Shown one piece after another: positions 10,510 through 21,069 of a DNA stretch of 64,000 bases. A program made the position numbers and the translations under genes. Below the pieces are notes generated by a model. The model worked only from the letters and a program-made list of their open reading frames with translations, did not search any database and had not been told where the DNA came from. The DNA lies in NCBI GenBank assembly GCA_036927565.1, contig JAYESD010000005.1, positions 92,668,301 through 92,732,300 on the forward strand, given 5' to 3'. The DNA is from Tuctoria greenei (Eukaryota > Streptophyta > Magnoliopsida > Poales > Poaceae). How positions within the stretch are numbered: the first letter of the stretch is position 1; the number at the start of each line of letters is the position of its first letter.

Positions 10510-11552
10510 TGTCGAAGGTCTTAAACGACACTTCCCCCGGACCTGCTTAGAGGGCAGCCCGCGGAGGTTCTTTGATTCACGAGGGCTAGTCCCAGGAGAT
10601 TGAGCACAGCAGGATGGTGAACATAGAGGGTTTTACGTGGTTCGGGCCGCCGGAGCGTAACACCCTACGTCCACGGGAGTGTTTGTGTATTGCCTTGCTT
10701 GAGCGTGAATGTGTCTTAGTCTGATTTTTCGATCCTTTGCCAAGGTCCGTCTGCCGAGTCCTTTTTATAGTTCAAGGACTCTGCAGTCACAAGGTGGGCC
10801 CCAGGGCCTGACAGGTGGTCCCGGGGAGAGCCAAATCCTATACAAGATCTAGAATTAAATGCTATCTACTTCCTTTGTCAGGGGGTGTCAATGTGCCGTC
10901 CTCCCGCGTCGTGCGCCAGGGCTACACATAGTTAGTGATGATGGTGGTGCACGTCCCGCCCGTCTTGTCCTTGTGGCTCATTCGTCCGTCTTGCAGCGCG
11001 GGTATGTACCGGCTACTTGGACAAGACAGGATACTAGAGCCTTTACTTACGCATGCCCGACTCCGCTTCGCCTAGGGAAGGTGCGTGTACTTTTAATCCT
11101 GGCCGAGCAGCACACATCTTCCTTTACTATGGCCTACTACCGCACTGAGTTGGCCGTCCGCCACGTGGTTGTGCCGGAGCCTGCCTCTGTGGGGAGTCGA
11201 GCACTTGATGGTACAGGCCACGTGGCGCATCCGGAGCCCACCCCTGCGGAGGGGTGGAGGCTCAGCCTGCGGGCCACGCGGTAGTTCAGTTGCCTCTCCC
11301 TGCGAGGAAGTGGGCCTGGCCCCGAGGTTCCGATTGGCCACGTGGCGACCCCGAAGCCCGCCTGAGCGGGGAGGCGAGGGTCCAGTTTTGCCGGCCACGC
11401 GGCAGCCCGGGAGCTTACCCCGGCGGAGAGGAAGGATCTGCGTCCTTCCCTCCACGACGTGGCAGTCTCGGATTCGTCCTCTCAAGTAGAGTCCGAGTCC
11501 TTGACCGTTTTCTCCTTGTGCGCGGGGGTACCCGGTCTGCGGGGTACCGACA
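10510..11552 (-). repeat. 5' LTR of Tat element 1
   Basis: 1043 bp. On the plus strand it begins TGTCGAAGG and ends GTACCGACA, giving the inverted TGTCG/CGACA termini of an LTR. On the minus strand TATAAAAAGG lies at about 10761-10769, a TATA box for the element's promoter. Shared blocks with the element 2 LTRs include cgacacttcccccgga, ttttacgtggttcgggccgcc and gagcgtaacaccctac. The outer half carries gene-less GC-rich repeats (gccacgtggcg-type). Confidence 0.88.
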
Positions 11553-11568
11553 CTATCTTTTGGACATA

Positions 11569-11769
11569 GGACCTGTTTGGCACAGCTGGAACTTGTTACA
11601 AAAGAAGCTTGTTTGAAAAGATGGTGGAAAGTAGCTTATGCTTATATCCTGCTTTTAGTTCATTCTGAGAAGCAGCTGAACTAATAAGCTGTTACAGAAA
11701 CTTCCTGTTTTGCACACCCTCAGCTTATTTTTACGAAGAGCTGCAGCAGAAGCTGTGCCAAATAGGGCC
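11569..11769. mobile_element. MITE-like element, 201 bp
   Basis: Terminal inverted repeats of 19 bp with two mismatches: GGACCTGTTTGGCACAGCT (11569-11587) and the reverse complement of 11751-11769 (GGCCCTATTTGGCACAGCT). Both flanks are ata (11566-11568, 11770-11772), a possible 3-bp TSD, which would suit a Tourist/PIF-Harbinger relative. No coding capacity. Confidence 0.65.
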
Positions 11770-12355
11770 ATAATCTGGTGAGAGGCTTTATACATTCATT
11801 TCACTAATTGCATATTCTTATTTATTTCTTTAATTAGCTGGAGTTCTCATATACATATATATTTGTATATGCTAGCTTTGTTTTAAGTTTAGGTTGGTTT
11901 TGTTTATTGTAGATCTATTTTATAGTTTGATTTGTATTTAAATGTGTATGCATTTGTATTTGTATACCTATACGTTTCGATTTTTAGTGACTTCTCATTC
12001 GAGATTTGTTCAAAAGTTAATTTGGAGTGATTTTATCTTTAGTTAAAAATTCGGTTTGTGACATATACTAGGTAGACTTTTCTAGACAGGTTCCGTAACT
12101 GCAACTGGTTCTGATACTAGGTAGACTTTCTGGACCCATTCGTAATTGGAACCGACATTGATATCAATCCCAATTAGAACCAGTTTGTTACAATAACCGC
12201 TTCTAATACTTGCCAGACTTTGTACTCGTTTGTTACTAGAATCGATACCGAGGTCGGTAAATCAGAGAACCATCTCGTACCTCCATTGTACGATCCCGCT
12301 TGGGAACCTCCAGAGCGCCGCAGCTCAGCCCCCTAGCCCCCCTCCCCCCCCCCCC

Positions 12356-12387
<32 letters not shown>

Positions 12388-12525
12388 AAAAGTGGACCAG
12401 GAATAGCTGGTGCATACCCCTTCCACAAGCCGATTGACTCTGGTTGAGGCTCAATAGCCACTGGTGAGCTAGCTCCCAGAAGACGATGGGAAAGTGCCAC
12501 TTGCAGCGCTTACAGACGGGTATAG
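11770..12525. other. AT-rich spacer with poly-C tract
   Basis: No coding region. It holds two partial direct copies of an actaggtagactttctggac-like sequence (near 12068 and 12116). The poly-C tract is listed separately. Otherwise nothing recognised. Confidence 0.5.
12344..12386. repeat. Poly-C homopolymer tract (12 C, A, 30 C)
   Basis: Twelve C (12344-12355), one A (12356), then thirty C (12357-12386). The minus strand is a long G run able to form G-quadruplexes. The length is prone to sequencing and assembly error. The poly-Gly ORF predicted across it on the minus strand is an artefact. Confidence 0.95.
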
Positions 12526-12673
12526 TTTTGGCCGTCGGCCGTAACCAGGGCACTGGCGGTTATAATGTTTTTAACCGACGGGTTGTCTAAACCGACGCAG
12601 TTAAAGAAATTAAGGACTTCGACCCCGACGTTTATAATTTCCCCGACGCCTCTATTCACCGATTCTTGTAGTG
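12526..12673. mobile_element. CACTA transposon terminal fragment
   Basis: Ends ATTCTTGTAGTG at 12673, the inverse of a CACTACAAGAAT terminus. It is preceded by repeated gtcgg/ccgacg subterminal motifs (about 12533-12660). The terminal motif is nearly the same as the left end of the complete CACTA element 140 bp away. No matching left end was found between 11553 and 12525, so this is probably a truncated older relative. Confidence 0.65.
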
Positions 12674-12813
12674 TGCGGCCACGCCACCACCCGAAGTCAT
12701 GACAATTGAGTCGCTGATCCACTCGTGAGGGAAGCGGTGACATGCTCAAGCACTGGGGCCATGACATTTAGTCCCAAGATAGGTTAACATAGTGAAGCCC
12801 TGCATCGAGGAGG

Positions 12814-13190
12814 CACTACAAGAATCGGGCAAACAAGTGTCGGCTAAAGTAAAATCGTCGGGGTCGTTGACTTTAAATGGACTAAAATCGTTGGTCTTCA
12901 GGAACCGACGACCGTAACCTTAAAATCGTCGGCCAGCCGACGACCTTAATTATGGTCGTCGGTCCTCGTGTTAGGCCGACGTTTATAACTATGGTGGTTA
13001 GGTTCGGCCACGAGGCCGACGGCCATAAAGTGGGCTTGGCTGGCTCCAAATTCGAATCCACCGCACAAACCATAAAGACGTCGGCCACATCAGCGGAACG
13101 GCGATCTTAACTTAAAGGTGTCGGCCAGGCCGACGGCCTTACAGTGGGACCCTCCCTGATGGAGTAATTCGTCGGTCTGCGAGAGGCTGA
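12814..13190. repeat. Left subterminal repeat region of the CACTA element
   Basis: Many copies, in both orientations, of a short motif around gtcggcc/ggccgac with -gacgaccttaa- or -gacggccttaa- extensions (for example cgtcggccagccgacgacctta near 12926). In En/Spm such motifs bind TNPA. The right end has the matching set. Confidence 0.8.
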
Positions 13191-14047
13191 CATGCATAGT
13201 TCATTTGCCACGTCAGCTTAACTCCTCCCCGTGTAAACCCTATCCCATACCGCACCCGCACCGCACGCCATTGCTGCTCGCCCCCGCGCCGCCGCCCCCC
13301 GCGCCCCGTGCACGCCTGCTCCGCGCCCTGCGAGCCGCCGCGCCACTCTGCTGTCGCTCCCCCACGCCGGCGATGCTCCCCCAAGCCCCACCTCGCCACA
13401 CCCCTGCGCTGCCGACAATCCTCCACGCCCCCTCGCTCCTTCACAACAAGGTTTAAATCTAAACTTGTAAATTGCAATGTATTGTGTTTTAAATTGTAAA
13501 ATTGATTTGTCTATACGCATTGCTATATCATTACTTATGCAATTTTATATTGTATTTTATTCATATATTTGTATGTTAACTTGATTATCATAGATGTTAG
13601 TTATTAGAGTTCAATTACGTTTATTTGAATTTTTTAATTGTCTATGTACTATATGTATATACAATGTTATCAAATTTATGCGATTAGGATCGACTAGGCG
13701 ATTAGTTGTCGACTAGGGCGATTAGTTGACCGTAGTCGACCCCTAGTTGACCTCGTTGTCGCCCAACATATTTTAGAGAAAAGTTTTAGTCGACACTAAG
13801 GAAACAGAGCCGGAAGTACCAACATCCCGGCGTTGAGGAAGGAGAAGGCGGATGGGACAGGGAAGAACGGTACAATCCCAGCATTGAGCAAGGAGGAGGC
13901 AGAGGGGATAGGAGAGAACGGTGCAGGGAGGCGGACATGAGAAGGATGACGGTGCACAGTGGAGGAGTGGTGATGCCACACCTGGAAATGAACGCCATGG
14001 CGCCAGGCGGCAGCGGGCGGCACAACGGGCGGCACGACAAAACCCAT

Positions 14048-14795
14048 TTAGTAGGAAGTTAAAGCAGGCTTCATAACGCGTTGCCTAGGCGATGCCTAGT
14101 CGCCGCCTAGGCGTCGAGGCGCTCCAGCCCTGACATCATGTGTAGTCACGTGGCCGTCGTTGTTTAGGCCGCCGGTGCTGCCTGCCCCTTTTTACTTTAA
14201 GAACTGCAACGGATAGGGGGAGTGTAGTGTTAAATAGGCGGTGTTATGCTGTCGAAATTTTAGAACCTATCCTGGACAATAGATGTAGGGTCGTGACATT
14301 AAACAAACTATGAAGTAATGGCAAGATCCATTTAGTATGAAGTTAAAGCAGGCGTCCAGGGGCTCCGTCCCTGCGTCATGTGCAGTCGTGTGGCCATCGT
14401 TGTTTAGGCCGCCAACGCTGTCTGTCCCTTTTTACTTTAAGAATTGCACCGGATAGGGACGTGTAGTGTCAAATAAGCGGTGTTATGCTGTCGAAATTTT
14501 AGAACCTATCCTGGACAATAGATGTAGGATCGTGACATTAAACAAACTATGAAGTAACAACAAGACCCATTTAGTACAAAGTTAAAGCAGGCGTTCAGGG
14601 GCTCTGGCCCTGCTTCATGTGCAGTCGCATGGCTGTCGTTGTTTAGGCCGCCGGTGCTGCCTGCCCCTTTTTACTTTAAGAACTACACCAGATTGGGGGT
14701 GTAGTGTTAAATAGGCAGTGTTATGCTGTCAAAATTTTAGGACCTATCCTGGACAATAGATGTAGGATCGTGACATTAAACAAACTATGAAGTTA
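14048..14795. repeat. Three tandem ~241-bp repeats inside the CACTA element
   Basis: Units begin about 14048, 14329 and 14570, each with tttagtaNNaagttaaagcaggc. They share ttgtttaggccgcc, cctttttactttaagaa, ggtgttatgctgtc and cctatcctggacaatagatg, and end tgacattaaacaaactatgaagt. The first unit carries about 45 extra bases (14070-14125) rich in gcctaggcg. The array lies directly upstream of the transposase start, so it may be promoter or 5' UTR. Confidence 0.9.
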
Positions 14796-14839
14796 CCATA
14801 TATGTTCATTAACATATATTTATTTGATGCAGTTTTAAA

Positions 14840-16617
14840 ATGGGTGATGATCATTAGGCGATGTATGATGGATGTAGTTCAATTGATGCGCACACTAATG
14901 AATGGGGTCATATCGCAAATGCTTTTTTGAGCCATGCATTTGCTAGTGATGCTCGTGTTGTGAAGTGTACGTGTATCAAGTGTCAGAATCGTCGATGTCT
15001 GGATAAGTCTGAAGTGGAGTTGCATCTTTGCAAGCATGGATTTATGCCCGACTATCTGGTGTAGCGCGAGCATGGGGAGATAGAGCATGGTGATGAGTCC
15101 AACGGTAATGAGGATGAAGATCGGATGGATGAGATGATAGCAGACATTGGTAAAGAGTATGAAGATCGGTCACAATCGAAGGAGGTGAAGCAGTTTTACA
15201 AGCGTCTTGCCACCGCAGATTGAAAAGTGTATGAGGGCGCCAATATGACCGTTTTGCAGGCGGTCACGCGACTTATGGCGATGAAGTCCAAATTCAATTT
15301 CGCGAACGGTTGCTACAGTGGTATCATTAAGCTGATTAGTGATATCCTTCCGTCATGTCATCAGATGCCGCCGGATCTATATCAATCTAAGAAAATTTTG
15401 GCTGGTCTGGTCATGAATTATGAGAAGATTGATGCGTCCGAGAATAATTGCATGCTATTTTGGAAGGAACACATAGACAATACTCATTGTATGCATTGTA
15501 AGAAATCTAGATATGTAGATGTCATGAATGATGATGGAGAACGAATAACTATAAAAAACCGGTCAAACAACTTTGGTACATGCCAATCACGTCAAGGCGT
15601 AAACGATGGTTTCGGTCTCAAGAAACAGGGAAGCACATGAGATGGCATTCTGAAGGGATACGTGAGAACGGTGACAAAGATGTTATGGCGCATCCTTCAG
15701 ATGTCGCGACTTGGCAAGCTTTAGACCGTTTTGATCTGGAGTTTGCAAGAGATCCGAGAGATGTTTGTCCTGTCAGATGATTTCATTCCATTCAGTACTA
15801 GTAACACTCCATACTCTTGTTGGCCTGTTTTTATCATGCCCTACAATCCTCCTTCCAACATGTGCATGAAATAAGGATACATATTTCTTGCTACAATCAT
15901 TCCTGGTCCTAAACATCTAGGTAAGAAAATCAATGTGTTTATGCAACCGTTGATTGAAGAGTTGAAAGAGTTGTGGCAAGGTGTAAAAGCATATGACAGT
16001 CATATAAAATGTGAATTTGACTTACGTGTCGCGTATCTATGGTCAATTCATGATTTGTTGGCATATGAAATTTGGTCTGGTTGGTGTGTCCACGGATAAT
16101 TGTATTGTCCCATAGGTATGAGTGACACTGATGCCATAAGGCTGAAGTATGGGAAACAAGTCAGCTTTTTTATTGTCATCCACGATTCCTTCCATCAAAT
16201 CATCCTTTCAAGAGAGATACACAATCATTCCGAAAAGGCATAAGAGTTACAAAAGGAGCACCTCGTCGATTGACAAGCGAGCAAAAAATGGCATGGCATG
16301 CAAAGTTAAAACAGTCCGAAGAAGTTGGTTTTGAAGGGTATGGTACAGAACACAACTGGACTCATATTTCTTTTCTTTGGGAGCTACCATATGCAAAGGT
16401 GTTGTTTCTACCGCACAATATTGATTTGATGCACCAGGAGCGTAATGTCGCTGAAAGCATCATAAGCATGTGTTTTGATTTTACCGGTCAAACCAAAGAT
16501 AATTTGAATGCAAGAAAAGATTTAGCTGATCTTTGTGATCGTCCTGGGTTTGAGATTAGAACAAATGCAAGTGGAAATGAAATTCGACCACGAGCTCCTT
16601 ACTGTGTTAACACATAG
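14840..16617 (+). pseudogene. TNP2-like CACTA transposase (decayed)
   Basis: The putative start ATG is at 14840, but codon 6 is TAG (14855-14857). The N-terminal transposase-associated domain follows: CTCIKCQNRRCLDKSEVELHL-KHGF with its Cys/His pattern. A TNP2 core continues with MKSKFNFANGCYSG, ILPSCHQMPPDLYQSKKIL, HCMHCKKSRY, then DVATWQALDRFDLEFARDPRDV (15700-15775), and near 16370-16600 HISFLWELPYAKVLFLPHNIDLMHQERNVAESII and NARKDLADLCDRP. Several stops and frame changes intervene; at least two read as TGG turned to TAG or TGA. The enzyme would bind and cut the CACTA ends. Confidence 0.82.
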
Positions 16618-16683
16618 TTGGGAAATGCCATCCGGTTTTGCTTTCTGGAGATGGTTCTTGCGGGTGGTCAACTAATTGATGCG

Positions 16684-17900
16684 CATAATTAGGATCAATA
16701 TGCCTTGAAACCATATGGCACTGCGGGTACTTGTCAGGACAATGTTTGGAAGATTTTTTTTGGTAAGTTTGTTTTCATTGTTTAAAATATATTGCATCTT
16801 ACTTTGGTTGATACTAATTGTTGGTTTTATGCAGGGTCTATTTAAATTGGAGGAAGGTGTGGTTCCAACACATGTGAGGTCTGTTTTTGATACGTCAGCG
16901 AGAAAGCTCACGAAGGACTCCTTCTCTGATATATGGATCAAGGTTGTGACCATGTATTACAAGACCAGATTGTGTCAGCCCATGACAAACAAGCGAGCAG
17001 CTACAATTTATCTGCAGAAGCATGAATACATGGAGAGTAGTGTGGATTGGATCTGTGTAGATCCGGCGGCTTGGGAATAGCTATGCGAATACTGGGCGTC
17101 GAATGAGTTCAAAAACATTTCGAAGAGAAACTGATGCAACCGAAAAAGCAAGCCTGGACTACAACGTTATGGGGCAGATGGACATGTGCGGATGGCACAA
17201 CGGATGGTATAAACTATCACAATCACTTATAAATTGCTTCAAAAAATTGCATTGATTGAACTGATGTTGTATTCTGATGTTGCAGGAAGCTAAAATCGGT
17301 GTCTCTCCTTCTTTTATCGAGGTTTACCTCAGGGGGCACAGAGGCACAGATCCGGCACGCCTGGAGCAGTTGTGTGACGAGGTGGCAACACAAAAAGTGG
17401 TAAGTGTGTTGACTGCTCTCTATTTATGAACTGAATCTATCTTTTATGACATCTACTCGTGAATTTAAATTATTTTTGCAGACAAAATATATTGTGTGTC
17501 TCAAGAAAAAGCATGGATGATGTAGATTATCTAAGAGCGCCGTTGGATGTGGGTGCGGCGTACGAAGCTGGCGGAGGCGTACCGCATGGGAGGTACGTGT
17601 GAAGATAATGATTGTTTAAAGGTTAATTACCGTTGATTCATCACATTTGTGTTTTTTGTAGACTTGGATTAGGCGATGGTTATGTGGAGCATGACGCTTA
17701 TGTGGGATGACAGTCTTCTACATCCAGTTCGAGTCGATCCCGTGTTGCAGATGAGGAATTGCAAGAAAAATTAAGACGATACGAGGAAAAAAGTGGAACA
17801 GCAACAACAACAAATATAACAAATACAGATGCAGCAGCAGCAGCAGATGCAGTAGATGCAGCAGCAGATGCAGTATTTGTATATAGCGCAGGTAACTTGT
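16684..17900 (+). pseudogene. Second CACTA gene, Transposase_24-like (TNPA-type), with introns
   Basis: An intron runs from a ggtaagttt donor near 16762 to ttttatgcag at 16835. The next exon gives LKLTKDSFSDIWIKVV-like and SSVDWICVDPAAWE, followed by a stop where the family reads W-x-x-L-C-x-Y-W. Later exons hold EVYLRGHRGTDPARLEQLCDEV (near 17318-17385). Further GT-AG introns end at gttgcag (17286), tttttgcag (17481) and ttttttgtag (17661). A CAG-rich microsatellite (17800-17880) encodes a Gln-rich or coiled region. It resembles plant Ptta/En/Spm transposon proteins, which bind subterminal repeats. Stops make it non-functional. Confidence 0.65.
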
Positions 17901-18269
17901 AATCTTAACAATTGAATAGTTTATTCGTTTACAAATTGCTTGTATTTAAGATTTCACGAATAATTTCCTTCGTGTAGTTCTGGGGTCAAGGCAACACTGG
18001 AACTCAGTTCAATATGCCAAAACAGTCTAAGTTCGAGGTGATGTCGCTGGTAAATTACTGATTTATTTAAGTTGGTATACTTATTACTATATTTGTGTTA
18101 AAGTTAGTAACTGCATATTCTTACTTTATTCAGTTCTTCTCTTAAGGTGGTTTTGGATCGCAGTTCGATATGTCTCGTCCGATGCAGCCCGGATAACAAG
18201 TTGGCTCTTCTTCACAGGTATAACGGCATTTCTTACTAATTCCAGGGAAAGCAGCCGCGGATTTAAAAA

Positions 18270-18709
18270 AATAACTGCTAGTATGGTTGTCGGTTTCTAC
18301 AGAACGACGGTGATAATTACCATAAAGTCGTAGGTGTAGCACCAAAATCGACGGCTATAGGTCCCTGGAGCCCCTACACAGCGCATATATGGACGTCGGG
18401 GCCAACGGCTTTAAGGCGAATTAGAGCTGTTGGGACAGCCGGGCCGACGGCCTTAAAGCAATATGACCGTCGGTCTGCGGCACCTGACGAGCATACTGCG
18501 CCTACGCAGTAAAGTTGTCGATGTGGGTCGGCCGACATCTTTAATGGGCTGAAGCCGTCAATCCTGATGACTTTAACGTGTTGAGAACGTCGACCTCGAT
18601 TTGACGGCTATGGTCGTCGGTAGGCCGACGGTCTTATAGTAAACCCGTCGATTACAGTAGCCTACCGACGGCGATAAAGCCGACACTTCTTTACGTGTTT
18701 CCTGTAGTG
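18270..18709. repeat. Right subterminal repeat region of the CACTA element
   Basis: Repeated gtcggccgac, ccgacggcNttaaag and related motifs in both orientations, matching the left end, and closing with the terminal inverted repeat (…cttctttacgtgtttcctgtagtg). Confidence 0.8.
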
Positions 18710-18712
18710 AGG

Positions 18713-19790
18713 TGGTGACGCTCTTGCCTGGCCACCTGCTATGATGCTTGCGAGCATTCTCAATGCTAGCACACACATCTTCCTCCCTGCTGTGGTACAG
18801 GAAGATATCATTCTCATGACTAGGGACCTCTCCTCGACCTCTTCTTTCTGTGGAAGTGGTACTGACAATGTCTCCTCCATTTCTCCAGAGCTGTCCTTCA
18901 AATGGTGAGAGCGGAAACGCTTCCCGCTCCTCACAGTCTTCAATCTGCTAACTGAGTGTGACGCCACAAAACTTGGTGCCCTCTACCTAGGCCACCAAAT
19001 GTTGACATGTGGGACCGAGATCTTAGAGACTACGGATTTGCTCCTTCATTATTCAGTGAGGGACTTGCGGTTCTATAGCCTTCCTGAGATTGAATTTGGA
19101 TGTGAAGGGAGGAACACGAGGATTTACCCACGTTTTGATCACCTAGAGGCTAATAGCCTTACGTCGTGCTTGTGTGAGGATTGAACCAAGAGATTGGTGT
19201 ATGGATTATAATGATACAGGACCTTTTATTGCCCACGGGAGCTCTCACACGGTGGGTCGGAAGAGGCCGAGGACTTCAGTGTGGCAGTTGGCTTGCCTGC
19301 TCTTGAATGTCATGCGCCAGCTGTCTTGTCTGCACAGAGCCATGTTATCTTACTCAAGAAGGATCCCGTCCAAATCTCATTCTTTAGGATGACGTTGGTC
19401 AAGGCGGGCCCTATGATTTGACCCTTTGCGGTGGGTCACCTGGCGTCCGCAGTCTGTATCACCACCTACACACGCATGTGGCACCGTAGACATGAATTTT
19501 TACCATCTCGTCATGTTCGCCACTCACTTGAGTGTACGTTGAATGTCACCTTTACTCTCCTATCACTTTTGTCCTACCGCTAGTCAATGGAGTCGGAAGC
19601 CTCTTGTGTTAGGTTGTTCTCAACCTGACCAGGTCGGAGGCAATGCCATATCAGGGTATCAAACACCCTACCTGCGTTGGTCGATAGAAGGGCCAAGTCC
19701 CCCTCCAAGTTGAGTCCCGACCCATGGTGAGTAACGTGGCTACATCGGGTCATGAATGTCCCCAACCTGCCCATGTGAGTTGGGTATTCT
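18713..19790 (-). mobile_element. Probable LTR-retrotransposon fragment (leader plus LTR-like sequence)
   Basis: At 18986-19003 aggccaccaaatgttgaca has the same layout as the PBS/LTR boundary of the Tat elements (gcgccaaatgtcga). Downstream, aggatttacccacgttttgatcacctagaggctaatagccttac resembles the ttacgtggttcggg…gcgtaacaccctac block of their LTRs. This suggests a minus-strand gypsy LTR starting at about 18998. The far end was not located and no coding region survives. Positions 12674-12813 are presumably the other side of the same sequence, split by the CACTA insertion. Confidence 0.4.
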
Positions 19791-20065
19791 TCATGGCCAT
19801 GACAACCTTATCAGCGATGAAAAATGAGAATCCGCTTTCCCATAACACCGACACTAGTATAGAAAGATTCCTACAACTTCTCTCCTTGACGTCTGATAAA
19901 TTTAAGTCACAAGCTACAAAGACCACCAATGGTAAAAAATCCTTACAACCTAAATTAGACGCCCTTGTTGATTTTTCAAATCATACATGGATCCGAGAGC
20001 ACCACGATCGCAAGGATTCAGTTGATAGGGAAGGCACCGGCACCATGGAGGGCTTGCCGGCAGTT

Positions 20066-20827
20066 GCGGACCTAGAAATTTAAGAAAGGGTATGCCACAC
20101 AAAATTTTTACATGTGAAATTATCCAGTGCCAGAAGTCTTGCGCACTTTGTGAGATCTGGAAAAGCTTACTACTATTTCTTGAAAGAAATAGGCTCGGAC
20201 CCAAGACATCATAACATAAGTAGAGACAAATTACCACGGCCATGTTCGTACTTCAAAAAAATTATGTAATTTGATAAAGTTATTAATTAATTCAGTAAAA
20301 AATTCTAAAAATCATTACATAATTTTGAATACTGAAAGATAGGTATACAATACTACTTATGCGATCTTTAACCACCATTTTGTAATTGATATAAATGTAT
20401 TCAATAATATCATATTCATCAATTTCTGAGTCCAATGTCTCTCCAAGCGTGAACAGCTGCAGCACATTGAATCCCGATTTTGATCCAAGTGGCATGGTGT
20501 GCGTTCTGGATGACATAGCGCCACTTCTTTTCTTAAGCCTAATAGATATAAAAAAGATCCGCATGCCCCTGCCTCTACAACAGAGCTCGCAGCAGCTCAG
20601 ACCTCATCCATGGCGCTTCCGACAAATAGAGCTCACGCCCTCCAGTCACCCTTTCTCGCACGGTTCTTCCGCGCGGAGAGCACACACATGGGTGCCCTCC
20701 CGCTCGTCAGCTGTGCCGTGAGGTGCTCCAACGCAGCCCATCCAACACTCGCATCCGCACGCCGCATTTTACTGAGCCGCGGGGTATGCCGTGGCCCATG
20801 CGGCATACACCGTAGGTCCGCCTCTGC
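20066..20827. mobile_element. Possible TIR DNA transposon remnant
   Basis: tgcggacctaga…gggtatgcc (20066-20095) is matched in inverse orientation by ggcatacaccgtaggtccgcct (20803-20825). The inside is AT-rich, then GC-rich from 20560. No transposase was recognised and no clear TSD was seen. The GC-rich ORFs at 20610-20861 have no recognisable domain. Confidence 0.35.
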
Positions 20828-20919
20828 TTGTCGGGGGGGTAATGATTTTTTTTATTTTTAGCATTATTAATTTATTATTTAATATTAATAGCGTCCGTTT
20901 TTTTTTGCAAAACTAGCAT

Positions 20920-21066
20920 CCCGTCGTCCACACCGTGGACGGCAGGTCGATGTGGCCAAGTAGCCGTCCACTCTGTGGACGGCAGGATGACGTGACAGCC
21001 ACACCAGTAAGGAGCCGTCCACGCGGTGGATGGCAGGCCCCTGTATCATCCTGCCGTCCAAAGCGT
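20920..21066. repeat. Cluster of four GCCGTCCAC…GTGGACGGC palindromes
   Basis: Four near-palindromic 19-bp units (tccgtccac-type arms around a 1-3 bp centre) near 20924-20943, 20962-20983, 21011-21032 and 21049-21069. Each is followed by ggcagg or ggcttg. The spacers differ. Family and function unknown. Confidence 0.85.
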
Positions 21067-21069
21067 GGA

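Larger units (their letters stand above)
1..11552 (-). mobile_element. Tat-lineage Ty3/gypsy LTR retrotransposon (element 1), partial
   Basis: A minus-strand Ty3/gypsy element. The 5' LTR is at the right (10510-11552); going left come PBS, gag, protease, reverse transcriptase, RNase H and integrase, the gypsy order. Past integrase lies an opposite-strand gene (114-3170), a hallmark of Tat-lineage plant elements (Grande and RIRE2 types). The 3' LTR would lie left of base 1 and is not in the window, so TSD and LTR age cannot be tested. The five bases after the LTR are ctatc. Every domain is recognisable but broken by frameshifts or stops, and the protease has lost its catalytic Asp, so this copy is not autonomous. 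Confidence 0.9.
12814..18709 (+). mobile_element. Complete CACTA (En/Spm) DNA transposon
   Basis: Starts CACTACAAGAATCGGG at 12814 and ends TTTCCTGTAGTG at 18709. The termini are imperfect inverted repeats of about 31 bp, both reaching an AAGTGTCGGC block. Flanks are agg (12811-12813) and agg (18710-18712), the 3-bp TSD diagnostic of CACTA elements. Length 5896 bp. It carries GTCGGCC-type subterminal repeats at both ends, a TNP2-like transposase region and a second intron-containing gene, both on the plus strand and both decayed. Structurally complete but coding-dead; it could move only if supplied with transposase in trans. Confidence 0.93.

Noticed and set aside
11093..11616. Several overlapping ORFs on both strands
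   Set aside because: They lie in the GC-rich outer half of the LTR and in the adjacent MITE, have no domain, and arise from repeated gccacgtggcg-type motifs.
12236..12553. Minus-strand ORF with poly-Gly
   Set aside because: Poly-Gly is the translation of the poly-C tract; its length depends on homopolymer accuracy.
13205..13520. GC-rich ORFs on both strands near the left part of the CACTA element
   Set aside because: Low-complexity Pro/Ala/Arg composition, no domain; probably 5' non-coding sequence of the transposon.
13773..14047. Three overlapping minus-strand ORFs
   Set aside because: Inside the CACTA element against its gene direction, no recognisable domain and repeat-rich.
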